DNA of 64,000 bases from Anaeromassilibacillus sp. An200 (GCF_002160025.1 NZ_NFJU01000014.1:21508-85507), one strand, 5' to 3'; shown: positions 1 to 8,432, numbered from the stretch's first letter. Notes: a model not told the origin generated them from the letters alone. Made by a program: numbers and translations.

Positions 1-981
1 TCCTGGGGCGTGTGGCTCTACTACCTCGCCACCGGCGACGACTCCTATATGGATCAGTGCGGCTGCGAGATTCTCGTCGAGACGGCCCGCTTCTGGTCGA
101 GCCGCGTGGAGTGGCAGGAGGACAAGGGGCGCTATGAGATCCGCGATGTCATTGGCCCCGACGAGTACAAGGAGCATGTCGACAACAACGCCTTCACGAA
201 CTATCTGACGGCGGAGAACCTGGACCGCGCCTGCGATGTGATCGCACAAATGCAGGAGAGGTGGCCGAACGCCTATGCTTCGCTCTCCGAGAAGTATGAT
301 CTCGCGGCCCTCTCGGCACAGTTCCAGGACGTACGCGCGAAGCTCTACCTGCCCCAGCCGGACGCCGACGGCATCATTGCGCAGAACGATCAGTATCTTG
401 GCCTGGAAAAGACCGATCTCTCGAAATACAAGGCGCAGACGGGCGTTTCCTCCATCTATGAGGACTACAGCCCTCACCAGATGAACCAGATGATGGTCTC
501 CAAGCAGGCGGACCTCGTGATGCTCCTGCGCGTCATGCCCGACCTGTTCGACGCGGACACGCTGCGCAAGAACTTCCTGTTCTACGAGTCCCGCACGCTG
601 CATGACTCCTCGCTGAGCCATGGGCAGCACTGCGTCCTCGCGTCCTGGCTCGGCCTGGATGAGATGGCGCTCGACATGTATCGCCACGCCATCCACATTG
701 ACCTTGGCCCGAACATGACCTCCTCCGACGAGGGCATTCACAGCGCCTCGATGGGCAATGTGTGGCAGTGCGCCGTCTGCGGCTTTGCGGGCCTTCAGTG
801 GCACGCCGATCATCTCTCGCTCGACAACCATCTGCCGGCCTGCTGGAAGCGCCTGGCCTTCCGGGTGCATTACCGCGGCGCCGTGCTGCGCGTGGAGATG
901 ACACGCGACGCGATGCACATCACAAAGCTTTCCGGCCCGTCCGTGAAGCTTGTGGTCAACGGCGTGGAGGACACGCTGTAA
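1..981 (+). CDS. Glycoside hydrolase family 65 disaccharide phosphorylase, C-terminal part (5' end outside window)
   Basis: The reading frame is open from the first base, so this is the C-terminal ~326 residues of a larger protein (family members are about 750 to 800 residues). It resembles the GH65 maltose/kojibiose/trehalose phosphorylases, cytoplasmic enzymes that split an alpha-glucosyl disaccharide with phosphate to give beta-glucose-1-phosphate and a sugar. The stretch DVIGPDEYKEHVDNNAFTN carries the family catalytic acid (Glu of GPDEY), and the later SDEGIHSASMGNVWQ region matches the conserved anion-binding segment near the end of the alpha/alpha-barrel. A short beta-sandwich tail follows. 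The substrate cannot be told from this fragment. A strong hairpin terminator follows the stop. Confidence 0.88.
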   Translation, partial: SWGVWLYYLATGDDSYMDQCGCEILVETARFWSSRVEWQEDKGRYEIRDVIGPDEYKEHVDNNAFTNYLTAENLDRACDVIAQMQERWPNAYASLSEKYDLAALSAQFQDVRAKLYLPQPDADGIIAQNDQYLGLEKTDLSKYKAQTGVSSIYEDYSPHQMNQMMVSKQADLVMLLRVMPDLFDADTLRKNFLFYESRTLHDSSLSHGQHCVLASWLGLDEMALDMYRHAIHIDLGPNMTSSDEGIHSASMGNVWQCAVCGFAGLQWHADHLSLDNHLPACWKRLAFRVHYRGAVLRVEMTRDAMHITKLSGPSVKLVVNGVEDTL

Positions 982-1026
982 GGGGGTTGCTGCCATCTGA
1001 CGGTGGGCTCCGCTTTTGCAGGATCG

Positions 1027-1073
1027 AAAAAGGGTTTCCCCGAAAGCACAGGCTTTTGGGGAAACCCTTTTTT
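1027..1073. terminator. Bidirectional rho-independent terminator between convergent genes
   Basis: AAAAAGGGTTTCCCC at 1027-1041 pairs with GGGGAAACCCTTTTTT at 1058-1073. The A-tract before and the T-tract after the stem make it usable in both directions, as expected between the GH65 gene on the plus strand and the prs-like gene on the minus strand. Confidence 0.9.
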
Positions 1074-1096
1074 CATATTAATTCATATGCTTTCAA

Positions 1097-2251
1097 TCAG
1101 CCCGGCTTATAGCCGTTTTTGATCAGCAGGTTCTGGATCTTCTCGTGGGGATCGATCAGGGCGCTCATGGAAACGTCGTGGTTCAGAGCGGCGATGAGGT
1201 AAGCAATGTACTTGCTGCAATCCACCTCATAGAACCACTCGCGGCTGCGCAGGGCGTCGGTGCGGTATGTGAGGTTGGAGCCGAGCACACCGCTGATGAT
1301 GCCCTTGCTGTACGCTTCATCGAACTGGTCGAGGCCATTGGTGAAGATCGGGTAAGTGGCATAGCAGAAGATGCGGCGGGCATTCTGCTTTTTCAGCTCG
1401 TAGGCAATGTCGAGCATGGACTCGCCGGAGGAAATGATGTCGTCCGCGATGAACACATCCTTGCCCTCCACGGAATCGCCCAGGTATTCATGCGCAATGA
1501 TCGGGTTGCGGCCGTTCACCACGCGGGAGTAGTCACGGCGCTTGTAGAACATGCCGAGGTTGACCCCGAGCACGGAAGCGTAGTACATGTTGCGGTTCAG
1601 GGCACCCTCGTCCGGGCTGACGATCATGAAGTTGTCCCAGTCCAGCTTGAGGTTCGGCACCTGGTTGATCAGGGCCTTGAGCACCTGGTAGGTGGGCATG
1701 ACGTTGTCGAAGCCCATGAGAGGGGCGGCGTTCTGTACGCGGGGATCGTGCGCGTCGAAGCTGATGACGTTCGCCACGCCCATGGCCTGCAGCTCCTGCA
1801 AAGCAAACGCGCAGTCGAGGCTTTCACGGTAGTTGCGGCGGTGCTGGCGGCCGCCGAAGAGAATGGGCATAATCACGCTCAGACGGTGGGCCTTGCCGCT
1901 GGCCGCCTGAATGAGACGCTTGAGATCCTGGAAATGGTCGTCCGGGCTCATGCTGTTCTGCTGGCCAAACATGTTGTACTTGCAGCTGTAGTTTCCCACG
2001 TCGACAAGCAGATACAGATCCATGCCGCGCACCGTGTCGCGGATCAGGCCCTTGCCGTCGCCGGAGGAAAAGCGGGGGCATTCGCTTTCAATGATGAAGG
2101 ATTCCTTGGCTTCAGGGCTTCCCTGTGCCATCTGCACCAGGTAGCTGTCCACCTTTTCTCCCATTTCCCGTGCGCCCTCCGTCACAATCAGACCGAGGGA
2201 CGCCGTGCGGCTGCCCCTGTGAAAGATCGCCTTCGCGTCCATATGCTCCAC
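1097..2251 (-). CDS. prs: Ribose-phosphate pyrophosphokinase-like protein (PRPP synthetase family, long form)
   Basis: About 384 residues, longer than the usual ~315-residue bacterial PRPP synthetase. The middle and C-terminal parts follow the tandem phosphoribosyltransferase fold: VISFDAHDPRVQNAAP resembles the ribose-5-phosphate/ATP flexible region, and FIADDIISSGESMLDIAYEL is the PRPP-binding loop. PRPP synthetase makes PRPP from ribose-5-phosphate and ATP for nucleotide, His, Trp and NAD synthesis. I chose the GTG at 2251 because AAAGGAG lies 8 bases upstream; an ATG three codons later is further from the site. It has its own promoter and ends at the shared terminator. The loop DDIISSGES differs from the common DDxxDTxGT, so enzyme activity is inferred, not certain. 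Confidence 0.8.
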   Translation of the reverse strand: MEHMDAKAIFHRGSRTASLGLIVTEGAREMGEKVDSYLVQMAQGSPEAKESFIIESECPRFSSGDGKGLIRDTVRGMDLYLLVDVGNYSCKYNMFGQQNSMSPDDHFQDLKRLIQAASGKAHRLSVIMPILFGGRQHRRNYRESLDCAFALQELQAMGVANVISFDAHDPRVQNAAPLMGFDNVMPTYQVLKALINQVPNLKLDWDNFMIVSPDEGALNRNMYYASVLGVNLGMFYKRRDYSRVVNGRNPIIAHEYLGDSVEGKDVFIADDIISSGESMLDIAYELKKQNARRIFCYATYPIFTNGLDQFDEAYSKGIISGVLGSNLTYRTDALRSREWFYEVDCSKYIAYLIAALNHDVSMSALIDPHEKIQNLLIKNGYKPG

Positions 2252-2294
2252 CGTTACCACTCCTTTTCGATGATTCCGTGTGTAATGTACCTTC

Positions 2295-2324
2295 ATTTTA
2301 CACGATCTTTACCTGATATTACAA
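2295..2324 (-). promoter_or_regulatory. Sigma-A promoter for the prs-like gene
   Basis: On the minus strand TTGTAA, an 18-base spacer, then TAAAAT. It lies about 45 bases upstream of the GTG start. The rest of 2325-2430 is AT-rich intergenic sequence with no gene seen. Confidence 0.6.
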
Positions 2325-2430
2325 TCTCCCGGGCCAAAAATCTGCGATATACTGAAAAAATCGCCTTTTTTCTGTCTGTAATTCGACACAAAGCCCGCAG
2401 AAGCGGCTCTTTTGCGGAAATTTGGTGCAA

Positions 2431-2482
2431 AAAAGGAAAAAACCGGCCGGTTCAGCGGGGAGATCCCGCCGGACCGGCCGGC
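2431..2482 (-). terminator. Terminator of the phosphoglucomutase gene
   Basis: Arms ACCGGCCGG at 2442-2450 and 2473-2481 enclose a second stem (GCGGG/CCCGC, 2455-2469). Read on the minus strand the stem is followed by TTTTTTCCTTTTTT. It sits about 10 bases after the pgcA stop codon. Confidence 0.85.
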
Positions 2483-2493
2483 TGTTTATCTGT

Positions 2494-4191
2494 TTACTGC
2501 ATGCCGAGCAGAGGCTTGGTCTGCGCGCGCAGGCGGCTGATGACATCGCGGCTTTCCGCGTCCGTTTTGCCCTTGCCGGAGAGATAGACCTTGATCTTCG
2601 GCTCGGTGCCGGAGGGGCGCACGATCAGCTTGCTGCCGTTGTCCAGACGGTACTCCAGCACGTTCGACTTCGGCAGGGTGATGGGGCTTTCCTTGCCGCC
2701 GTCGCAGCGAACGGAGGTCTTGTAGTCGCTCCAGCCTGTCACACGCCAGCCCGCGATCTCCTCGGGGGCCTTCGCGCGCAGCGAGTCCATAATGGAGGCC
2801 ATGGCTTTCATGCCGTCCTCGCCCTCAAAGGCGAAGTTCTCGACCTCGTTGCGGTAGTAGCCGAACTGGTCATAGAGCGCATCCATCGCGTCCGCGAGCG
2901 TCATGCCCTTCTGCTTGTAATACCAGGCCATCTGGCAGATCAGCATGCTGGCGTCCACCGCGTCCTTGTCGCGCACATAGCCGCCGGAGAGATACCCGTA
3001 GCTCTCCTCAAAGCCGAGCAGGAAGCGGTCCTCCTCGCCCTTTTCCTCGAGCAGGGCAATCTGGTCGCCGATGTATTTGAAGCCCGTGAGGATACGCACA
3101 CACGCAATGCCGTAATGCTCCGCCACGGGGGTGGCCATATCCGTGCTTACGATGGTCGTCACGGCGATCGGGTTCTTCGGCATGTCGCCGCGCTCCTTGC
3201 GCCGCCGGGCGATGAAGTCGAGCAGCAGCACGCCCACCTCGTTGCCGGTCATCAGGCGGTATTCGCCGTTCTGCTTCACGGCGATGCCGCAGCGGTCGGC
3301 GTCCGGGTCGGTGGCGAGCAGCAGATCCGGGTGGACCTTCTCGCACAGCTCCAGGCCCTTTTGCAGCGCTTCGCGGATCTCCGGGTTCGGGAACGGGCAG
3401 GTGGTGAAGTTGCCGTCCGGATGCTCCTGCTCCGGCACGATGGAAACCTCGTCCACACCGATCATATCAAGGATGCGCGTCACCGGAATCAGGCCCGTGC
3501 CGTTGAGCGGCGTGTAGACGACCTTCAGGCCCGTGCACGGCTCGTCGATCATGCTCTGCCCTTTTACGGCCATCAGGAATTCATCCATCACCTTGTCCGG
3601 GATCCAGGAAATCAGGCCCTTCTTCATGCCCTCGTCAAAGGACATGTGCTTGACGCCCTCAAAAATATCGGTGGCGGCAATCTCCGCGGAGACGTCGTTG
3701 GCCATCTCGGCGGTAATCTGGCAGCCGTCGCTGCCGTAGGCCTTGTAGCCGTTGTATTTGGCGGGGTTGTGGCTGGCGGTGATGCACACGCCCGCGTCGC
3801 ATTTCAGATAGCGCACCGCGAAGGAGAGCGTCGGGGTGGGGGTCAGGCGGGGGTACACGTGGGCATGAATGCCGTTGGCGGCAAACACCGCCGCCGTCTC
3901 CCGCGCAAACAGCTCGGACTTGATGCGGCTGTCGTAGGCGATTGCGACGCTCGCGCCTGTTTTGTGCTTGTTGAGATAGTTGGCGATGCCCTGCGTCGCC
4001 TTGCGTACCGTATAGATATTCATCCGGTTGGTGCCGGCGCCAATGACGCCGCGCAGGCCGGCTGTTCCAAAGGCCAGATCCTGGTAAAAGCGGTCGTTGA
4101 TCTCCTCCTCGTTTCCGCGTACAGACTCAAGCTCCTGCGTGAGATCCCGATCCTCCAGGGACTGAGAAAGCCATCTCTCGTATTCCGTCAT
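2494..4191 (-). CDS. pgcA: Phosphoglucomutase / phosphomannomutase
   Basis: A 565-residue alpha-D-phosphohexomutase, interconverting glucose-1-phosphate and glucose-6-phosphate in the cytoplasm to feed UDP-glucose, glycolipid and wall polymer synthesis. The N-terminal domain has FGTAGLRGVIGAGTNRMN; the phosphoserine loop is TASHNPAKYNGYKAYG; the metal-binding loop is DPDADRCG; the sugar-binding loop contains GFEESYG; and the C-terminal phosphate-binding loop is RPSGTEPKIKVYLS. Length and motif order match the PgcA/PGM2 subgroup of Firmicutes. The ribosome site before the ATG is weak. The adjacent GH65 phosphorylase gives a plausible source of glucose-1-phosphate, though it is separately transcribed. 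Confidence 0.95.
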   Translation of the reverse strand: MTEYERWLSQSLEDRDLTQELESVRGNEEEINDRFYQDLAFGTAGLRGVIGAGTNRMNIYTVRKATQGIANYLNKHKTGASVAIAYDSRIKSELFARETAAVFAANGIHAHVYPRLTPTPTLSFAVRYLKCDAGVCITASHNPAKYNGYKAYGSDGCQITAEMANDVSAEIAATDIFEGVKHMSFDEGMKKGLISWIPDKVMDEFLMAVKGQSMIDEPCTGLKVVYTPLNGTGLIPVTRILDMIGVDEVSIVPEQEHPDGNFTTCPFPNPEIREALQKGLELCEKVHPDLLLATDPDADRCGIAVKQNGEYRLMTGNEVGVLLLDFIARRRKERGDMPKNPIAVTTIVSTDMATPVAEHYGIACVRILTGFKYIGDQIALLEEKGEEDRFLLGFEESYGYLSGGYVRDKDAVDASMLICQMAWYYKQKGMTLADAMDALYDQFGYYRNEVENFAFEGEDGMKAMASIMDSLRAKAPEEIAGWRVTGWSDYKTSVRCDGGKESPITLPKSNVLEYRLDNGSKLIVRPSGTEPKIKVYLSGKGKTDAESRDVISRLRAQTKPLLGMQ

Positions 4192-4258
4192 TCTCTATCA
4201 CATGCCTTTCCATTCCATAATGAGAGGCTCCGCCCGAGGACGAAACCCTTCTGTTATT

Positions 4259-4287
4259 AGCTTATCATTCCGGTGAAAACGTGTCAA
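4259..4287 (-). promoter_or_regulatory. Sigma-A promoter for pgcA
   Basis: On the minus strand TTGACA, 17 bases, TAAGCT. The -35 is a consensus match and the -10 a fair one. It is about 70 bases upstream of the pgcA ATG, between pgcA and the stop of the phosphodiesterase gene. Confidence 0.55.
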
Positions 4288-4300
4288 TGGGGAAAGGCTG

Positions 4301-4765
4301 TCACAGCCGCACAAGATTTGTCACGATTCCCGCCGGAGTCAGATCGACGATCCCATAGGATCCTTCCGTGCCGTGCAGGCTGCCGGGGTTCATCAGATAC
4401 AGCCCGTCCTCGTAGTCTGTCAGCGGCTGATGGGTGTGGCCGAAGAGAAGAATATCCGCCTTTCGCTCCCGCGCCGCGCACACGATTTGATACAAACTGT
4501 ATTTTACATTATAAGCATGACCGTGCGTATAAAAGATTTTCTTTCCCTCCAGCGTGATTTCCCCAATGGTGGGCAGGGTGGATCCCCAGTCGCAGTTGCC
4601 GCGCACCTGCAAAAACATCTTTTCCGGGAAGTTGGCCTTCATCAGGGAGGCTTCCTCCTCGCCGTCTCCCAGGTGGATGACCACCTCAGCCTTCGGCTGG
4701 CGCAGGATGGCGGTACGCAGGGCGTATTCGTCGCGGTGTGTGTCGGATGTGACGAAAATTCTCAT
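4301..4765 (-). CDS. YfcE/MJ0936-family metallophosphoesterase
   Basis: A 154-residue calcineurin-like phosphodiesterase. The metal-binding set is visible in order: SDTHRDE (Asp and His), HLGDGEEE (Asp), RGNCDW (Asn-Cys-Asp in place of the commoner GNCD/GNH), YTHGHAYN and FGHTHQP (His residues). Proteins of this family hydrolyse phosphodiesters with manganese; the cellular substrate is not known. The ATG at 4765 was chosen because GGAGGG lies about 9 bases upstream and because family members begin with MRIxVxSDTH. A longer open frame continues upstream but has no family similarity. In Firmicutes the gene commonly follows rph/rdgB, but neither is here. Confidence 0.88.
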   Translation of the reverse strand: MRIFVTSDTHRDEYALRTAILRQPKAEVVIHLGDGEEEASLMKANFPEKMFLQVRGNCDWGSTLPTIGEITLEGKKIFYTHGHAYNVKYSLYQIVCAARERKADILLFGHTHQPLTDYEDGLYLMNPGSLHGTEGSYGIVDLTPAGIVTNLVRL

Positions 4766-4852
4766 CGGATATTCCCTCCAGGCATGAATCAAATAGGAGC
4801 CGCATACAGATAACACAAGGGGCTTTCCCCTGAAAACGAGACAAAAGGCGTG

Positions 4853-5035
4853 ATGACGATGAAAGAGATCCATTCCGACGCGGACCGCCAGGCCCTGCTC
4901 CAGCAGCTCATGGGCCAGCTTTCCCCGGAGGACGAAAAATCCCTTCAAAAGATCCTGGCGGACAAGGACGCGCAGAAAAAGCTGCTCAGCACGCCGCAGG
5001 CGCGCGAGCTCATGAAGCAGCTGTTCGGAAAATAA
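4853..5035 (+). CDS. Small conserved-looking hypothetical protein
   Basis: About 60 residues, charged and helical, with no signal peptide or membrane segment. The sequence contains QLSPEDEKSLQKILADKDAQ and ends ELMKQLFGK. AAAAGG lies just upstream; the start could be ATG 4853 or ATG 4859 (better spacing). It is the first of three closely spaced plus-strand genes (4853, 5048, 5514) that together look like one transcription unit between divergent or convergent neighbours. I do not recognise a named family; similar small proteins occur in spore-forming Clostridia as far as I recall, but no function can be stated. Confidence 0.65.
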   Translation: MTMKEIHSDADRQALLQQLMGQLSPEDEKSLQKILADKDAQKKLLSTPQARELMKQLFGK

Positions 5036-5047
5036 GGAGGCCTTGCC

Positions 5048-5497
5048 ATGGAGGATCTGAGCGGGAAAATCAATGAGCTGCTGGGAAACCCGGCAGCGAT
5101 GGCACAGCTTCAGAGCCTTGCCGCCTCGCTCGGACTTGGTGGAGGAGACGGCGAGCATGGCTCCGGCGGCTCCTCCGGGGGACATTCCGGCGGGAACGCC
5201 GGTCCGGCCTCCTCCGGCGGCGGGGAGAACGGACTGCTGGCCGCTCTCTCCGGGCTTCTGGGGCAGGGAAAGGAAGAATCGCATCCCGCTGTGGCGGAGG
5301 GCGGGGATCTCACGCAGGCGATCCTGCGCATGGCCCCTCTTCTCGGCAGCCTGCGGGAGGAAACGGACGGCACCCGGCTTCTGCACGCGCTGCGGCCCCT
5401 GCTCTCGCCCTCGCGGCGGCAGCGGCTGGATCAGGCCGTGCGTCTGATGCAGCTCATGCGCGTGCTGCCGCTGCTCAAGAGCAGCGGGCTGTTCTGA
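5048..5497 (+). CDS. Hypothetical protein with glycine/serine-rich linker
   Basis: 149 residues. AAGGAGG lies 8 bases before the ATG, and the gene starts 12 bases after the previous stop. The N-terminus (MEDLSGKINELLGNPAAMAQ) is a short helical segment, followed by a Gly/Ser linker at about residues 35 to 65 and a helical C-terminal half with many Leu and Arg (RRQRLDQAVRLMQLMRVLPLL). The hydrophobic Leu-rich C-terminus may associate with a membrane or a partner. No known domain was recognised. Its place in a tight three-gene cluster suggests joint function with its neighbours. Confidence 0.65.
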   Translation: MEDLSGKINELLGNPAAMAQLQSLAASLGLGGGDGEHGSGGSSGGHSGGNAGPASSGGGENGLLAALSGLLGQGKEESHPAVAEGGDLTQAILRMAPLLGSLREETDGTRLLHALRPLLSPSRRQRLDQAVRLMQLMRVLPLLKSSGLF

Positions 5498-5513
5498 AAA
5501 GGGGGGATTGAGA

Positions 5514-5906
5514 TTGCCGCAGGACAATGAAATGCAGCGCTTGCAGCAGGAGGCGGTGCGCCGCGTGCGGGAGATGCAGTCCCGGGCGCAGATCGCCGCC
5601 CAGCCGCAGGCGCAGAGAACGGACGGCCACAACGGCGGACAGAACGCGGGAAGCGCAGACAGGCAGGGAAACGGCGGGCCGCAGAACGGCGGCGGGCACG
5701 ACCGTCAAAACGGGCAGGAGCTGCGCCCCTCCCCCGGCCCGCAGCATCCGGCCCAGCAGGAAGGCCATTCGCCGGAGCTTCTGCGCATGCTCTTTCAGCA
5801 GGAGGACCGCACGCTGATCCTGCTCCTTCTCCTGCTTTTGGTGGAGGAAAATCAGGACCCTTCCCTGCTTCTGGCGCTTTTATATCTGGCGATGTCGCCG
5901 GAATAA
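5514..5906 (+). CDS. Hypothetical protein with hydrophobic C-terminal tail
   Basis: About 130 residues. The start is probably TTG at 5514, because GGGGGG ends about 7 bases upstream; TTG 5508 is too close. The N-terminal helix (MQRLQQEAVRRVREMQSRAQ) is followed by a Gly/Gln/Asn/Pro-rich linker and a C-terminal segment with a Leu-rich run (TLILLLLLLLVEE) and ALLYLAM. It is the third member of the small-gene cluster. The architecture (helix, flexible linker, hydrophobic tail) parallels that of the preceding protein. No family was recognised. Confidence 0.6.
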   Translation: MPQDNEMQRLQQEAVRRVREMQSRAQIAAQPQAQRTDGHNGGQNAGSADRQGNGGPQNGGGHDRQNGQELRPSPGPQHPAQQEGHSPELLRMLFQQEDRTLILLLLLLLVEENQDPSLLLALLYLAMSPE

Positions 5907-5910
5907 GGCG

Positions 5911-6912
5911 TCAGCCCGGCTCACGGACGGCGTAGACGTATTCCTCGCCGGTCTCCGGGTCGGTTTTCATCACATACTCCATGTATTTCGACGGGCTTGG
6001 CGCGGTGTTTTCCGTGCCGGAGGACGTCTCCTGGGTGCGCCACGGGTCCGTGGGCAGCACGTAGCCGACGGTGAGAACGGTGGTATCGCCCTCGCGGCGG
6101 CTGCTCTCCGTGTACGGCGTCATCGCGCTGTCCGAGCTGAACACGGAGACGTGATAAGTATTGGTGGTGCTGTCGTACGTGTAGAAGGTTTCCTCCGTCG
6201 GGTTCGAGGGACTCAGCGAGCAGTCGGGGCCGAACAGCTCCTGGGCGGCGGAGGCCACCACACCCAGCGGGATAATGGCAAGGCCGTTGTCATCGTAGCC
6301 CGTCCACTCAGAGCGCTTTTCCAAAATGGATTTCCAGAGAGCCGCGTTCTGCACAAAGGTGGGATCGGCGGTTTCCGGGGAATCAAACGGCTCCGGGTCC
6401 TGCATCACGATGCAGGCCAGCTTTTCATCGTAGGCGCGCAGGGCGGAATCGTCCGTGGCCTGATCATAGATGCGCGTGCCGATCATCCCCGCCAGGGAGA
6501 CAACGCCCACCAGCGCCAGCAGCAGCACCAGCGAGCCGAGCACCACGCCGTAGCGGTGGCGGCCGCGTGCTCTCGCGCTTCTCGCGCTGGATGCGGCGGC
6601 CGGGGCTGCCGGAACGGCAGCCCCAGAGCTCCAGGAGGAATCGTCCGGCTCCTGTGTGTCCTCTGCCTGAGCTTCCATGGATTCCTCTTTTGCGGAAGCT
6701 TCCGTTTCCTCCGTCTGGTCCGCCTTCCGTTTGGGGGCGGGCTTTTCCTTTTTCTTGGCAAATTCCCTGTCGTCGGGGAGATCCTCTCCCTCGGGCAGGA
6801 AATCATCCAGCTCGGAGTCTGTCCCCTCCTGCACCGGAGCGGACGCGCCCTGCCGGTAATCCGCCGAGAACGACGGAGCGTTTCTGTTTCCTTTGCGTTT
6901 CTTTTTCGCCAT
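5911..6912 (-). CDS. Hypothetical single-pass membrane protein
   Basis: 333 residues. Residues 1 to about 118 are a very charged, low-complexity cytoplasmic region (Lys/Glu/Asp/Ala-rich). One membrane segment spans about residues 121 to 144 (YGVVLGSLVLLLALVGVVSL), and the remaining ~185 residues would be extracytoplasmic. That outer part is globular-looking and rich in Thr/Ser/Asp, with no recognised domain. It starts 23 bases after proA and probably shares its transcript. Its stop codon is 4 bases from the stop of the converging plus-strand cluster. No function is assigned. Confidence 0.7.
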   Translation of the reverse strand: MAKKKRKGNRNAPSFSADYRQGASAPVQEGTDSELDDFLPEGEDLPDDREFAKKKEKPAPKRKADQTEETEASAKEESMEAQAEDTQEPDDSSWSSGAAVPAAPAAASSARSARARGRHRYGVVLGSLVLLLALVGVVSLAGMIGTRIYDQATDDSALRAYDEKLACIVMQDPEPFDSPETADPTFVQNAALWKSILEKRSEWTGYDDNGLAIIPLGVVASAAQELFGPDCSLSPSNPTEETFYTYDSTTNTYHVSVFSSDSAMTPYTESSRREGDTTVLTVGYVLPTDPWRTQETSSGTENTAPSPSKYMEYVMKTDPETGEEYVYAVREPG

Positions 6913-6935
6913 AGCCGGGTTCCCCTTCCGTGAGG

Positions 6936-8189
6936 TCAGCGGATCTGTCCGTCTCCCTCAATGATAAATTTTGTGGACGTCAGCTCATTGACGCCCATCG
7001 GGCCGCGCGCGTGGAGCTTCTGCGTGGAGATGCCGATCTCCGCGCCAAGCCCGAACTCGCCGCCGTCCGTAAAGCGTGTGGAGCAGTTGACATAAACTGC
7101 CGCCGCGTCGATTTGTTCCGTAAAGTGTTTTGCGTTTGCGTAGTTTTGAGTGATGATGCACTCGCTGTGCCCGCTCGAGTGGGCCGCGATGTGCGACACG
7201 GCTTCGTCGAAGTCCCGCACAACGCGCACACCCATCACCAGATCCAGGTATTCGGTGTCCCAGTCCTCGCCGCACGCGGGAACGGCGGCAATGCCGTTTT
7301 CCTGCAAAATAGCCAGAGCCTGCGGGCAGGCGCGCAGCTGTACGCCGCGATCGGTGAGGGCTTTCCCCACAAGAGGCAGGAGCGCCGGGGCGGCCTTCTC
7401 GTGCACCAGCAGCTTTTCCAGCGCGTTGCACACGGAGGGACGCTGCGTCTTGCCGTTGACGGCGATATCGACAGCCATCTGCGGGTCGGCGCTTTCGTCA
7501 AGGTACAGGTGGCAGTTGCCCACGCCTGTCTCAATAACAGGAACACGGGAATTTTCCACGACGGAGCGGATCAGCCCGGCTCCGCCGCGCGGGATGAGCA
7601 CATCGAGATAGCCGGTCAGGCTCATCAGCTCCCGGGAGGATTCGCGGGAGGTATCGCGGACAAGCTGGAGAGAGCCTTCCGGCAGACCGGCTTTGTGCGC
7701 GGCTTCGGCCATGCAGTCGAGGATGGCGCAGTTGCTGCGGATGGCCTCCTTGCCGCCGCGCAGGATGACGGCGTTTCCGGCTTTCAGACAGAGGGCGGCG
7801 GCGTCCGCGGTGACGTTCGGCCTGGCCTCGTAGATCATCCCGACCACGCCCAGCGGAACGCGCACGCGGCGGATGAACATGCCGTTCGGGCGCACGCCGC
7901 CGCTCACCACGCTGCCGATGGGATCGGCCTGCGCCGCGACCTGCCGCACACCGGAGGCCATGGAGGCGATCCGTGCTTCGCTGAGCGAAAGGCGATCGAG
8001 CAGCGACTCAGACATCCCATTTGCGCGGGCGGCTTCCACGTCCTCGCGGTTCGCGGCGAGAATGGCGGGCGCGCAGTCCTCAAGGGCCTGGGCCATGGCA
8101 AGCAGGGCCTTGTCCTTCAGCGGCCCGGCGCAGGCCAGAAAACGGGCGGCGGCTTTCGCCTTCGCCCCCATGCTTTGCAGTTCTGTCAT
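6936..8189 (-). CDS. proA: Gamma-glutamyl phosphate reductase
   Basis: 417 residues, the normal length. It reduces gamma-glutamyl phosphate with NADPH to glutamate-5-semialdehyde, the second step of proline synthesis in the cytoplasm. Diagnostic sequences are VPLGVVGMIYEARPNVTADA, GNAVILRGGKEA, the catalytic cysteine in QRPSVCNALEKLL, and the C-terminal YVNCSTRFTDGGEFGLGAEI. The ATG at 8189 has an excellent AAAGGAGGT site. The kinase partner proB lies upstream on the same strand but is separated by ~550 bases of hairpins, so the two may not form a simple operon. Confidence 0.96.
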   Translation of the reverse strand: MTELQSMGAKAKAAARFLACAGPLKDKALLAMAQALEDCAPAILAANREDVEAARANGMSESLLDRLSLSEARIASMASGVRQVAAQADPIGSVVSGGVRPNGMFIRRVRVPLGVVGMIYEARPNVTADAAALCLKAGNAVILRGGKEAIRSNCAILDCMAEAAHKAGLPEGSLQLVRDTSRESSRELMSLTGYLDVLIPRGGAGLIRSVVENSRVPVIETGVGNCHLYLDESADPQMAVDIAVNGKTQRPSVCNALEKLLVHEKAAPALLPLVGKALTDRGVQLRACPQALAILQENGIAAVPACGEDWDTEYLDLVMGVRVVRDFDEAVSHIAAHSSGHSECIITQNYANAKHFTEQIDAAAVYVNCSTRFTDGGEFGLGAEIGISTQKLHARGPMGVNELTSTKFIIEGDGQIR

Positions 8190-8233
8190 GATAAAAACCT
8201 CCTTTGCAAACCCTTTACACGGCGCAGCCGCCT

Positions 8234-8290
8234 GAAAGTTTTCGTCCACCTTTTTCAAAAGGTGGCGGGGTTATAGGGGCAGCGCCCCTA
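8234..8290 (+). repeat. Dispersed intergenic repeat, copy A (5' modules only)
   Basis: Contains AAGTTTTCGTCC, then the hairpin CCACCTTTTTCAAAAGGTGG (8246-8265), GCGGGGTTATA, and a second hairpin AGGGGC-AGC-GCCCCT. The same order of modules is seen at 37429, 47374 and 60990. This copy lacks the downstream AAAAAGAGCGAAGCGAATTT module. Confidence 0.8.
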
Positions 8291-8330
8291 AATCGTAACC
8301 TTTTCCTTCCCAAAATGCAGGAGGGGAAGG

Positions 8331-8355
8331 AAAAACAGTCCGGGGGACTGTTTTT
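8331..8355. terminator. Bidirectional terminator hairpin in the proB-proA spacer
   Basis: AAAAACAGTCC at 8331-8341 pairs perfectly with GGACTGTTTTT at 8345-8355 around a GGG loop. The A/T ends give a U-tract in either direction. On the minus strand it lies after proB and before proA and would be expected to stop read-through. Confidence 0.75.
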
Positions 8356-8432
8356 TCGCAGGGGGACCCACATGAGGGGTCCCCCTCGCACCGCCACGGG
8401 CGGGGCGCAAGTCGCTCAGGCCGCGACGGGCC

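Noticed and set aside
4766..4852. Sporulation (sigma-G/F) promoter before the small-gene cluster
   Set aside because: GCATGAATC and CATACA are present but their spacing does not fit the sigma-G or sigma-F consensus.
4766..5632. Upstream extension of the YfcE-type gene to 5632
   Set aside because: It runs antisense through the small-gene cluster and lies before the conserved MRIFVTSDTH start, which has its own GGAGGG site.
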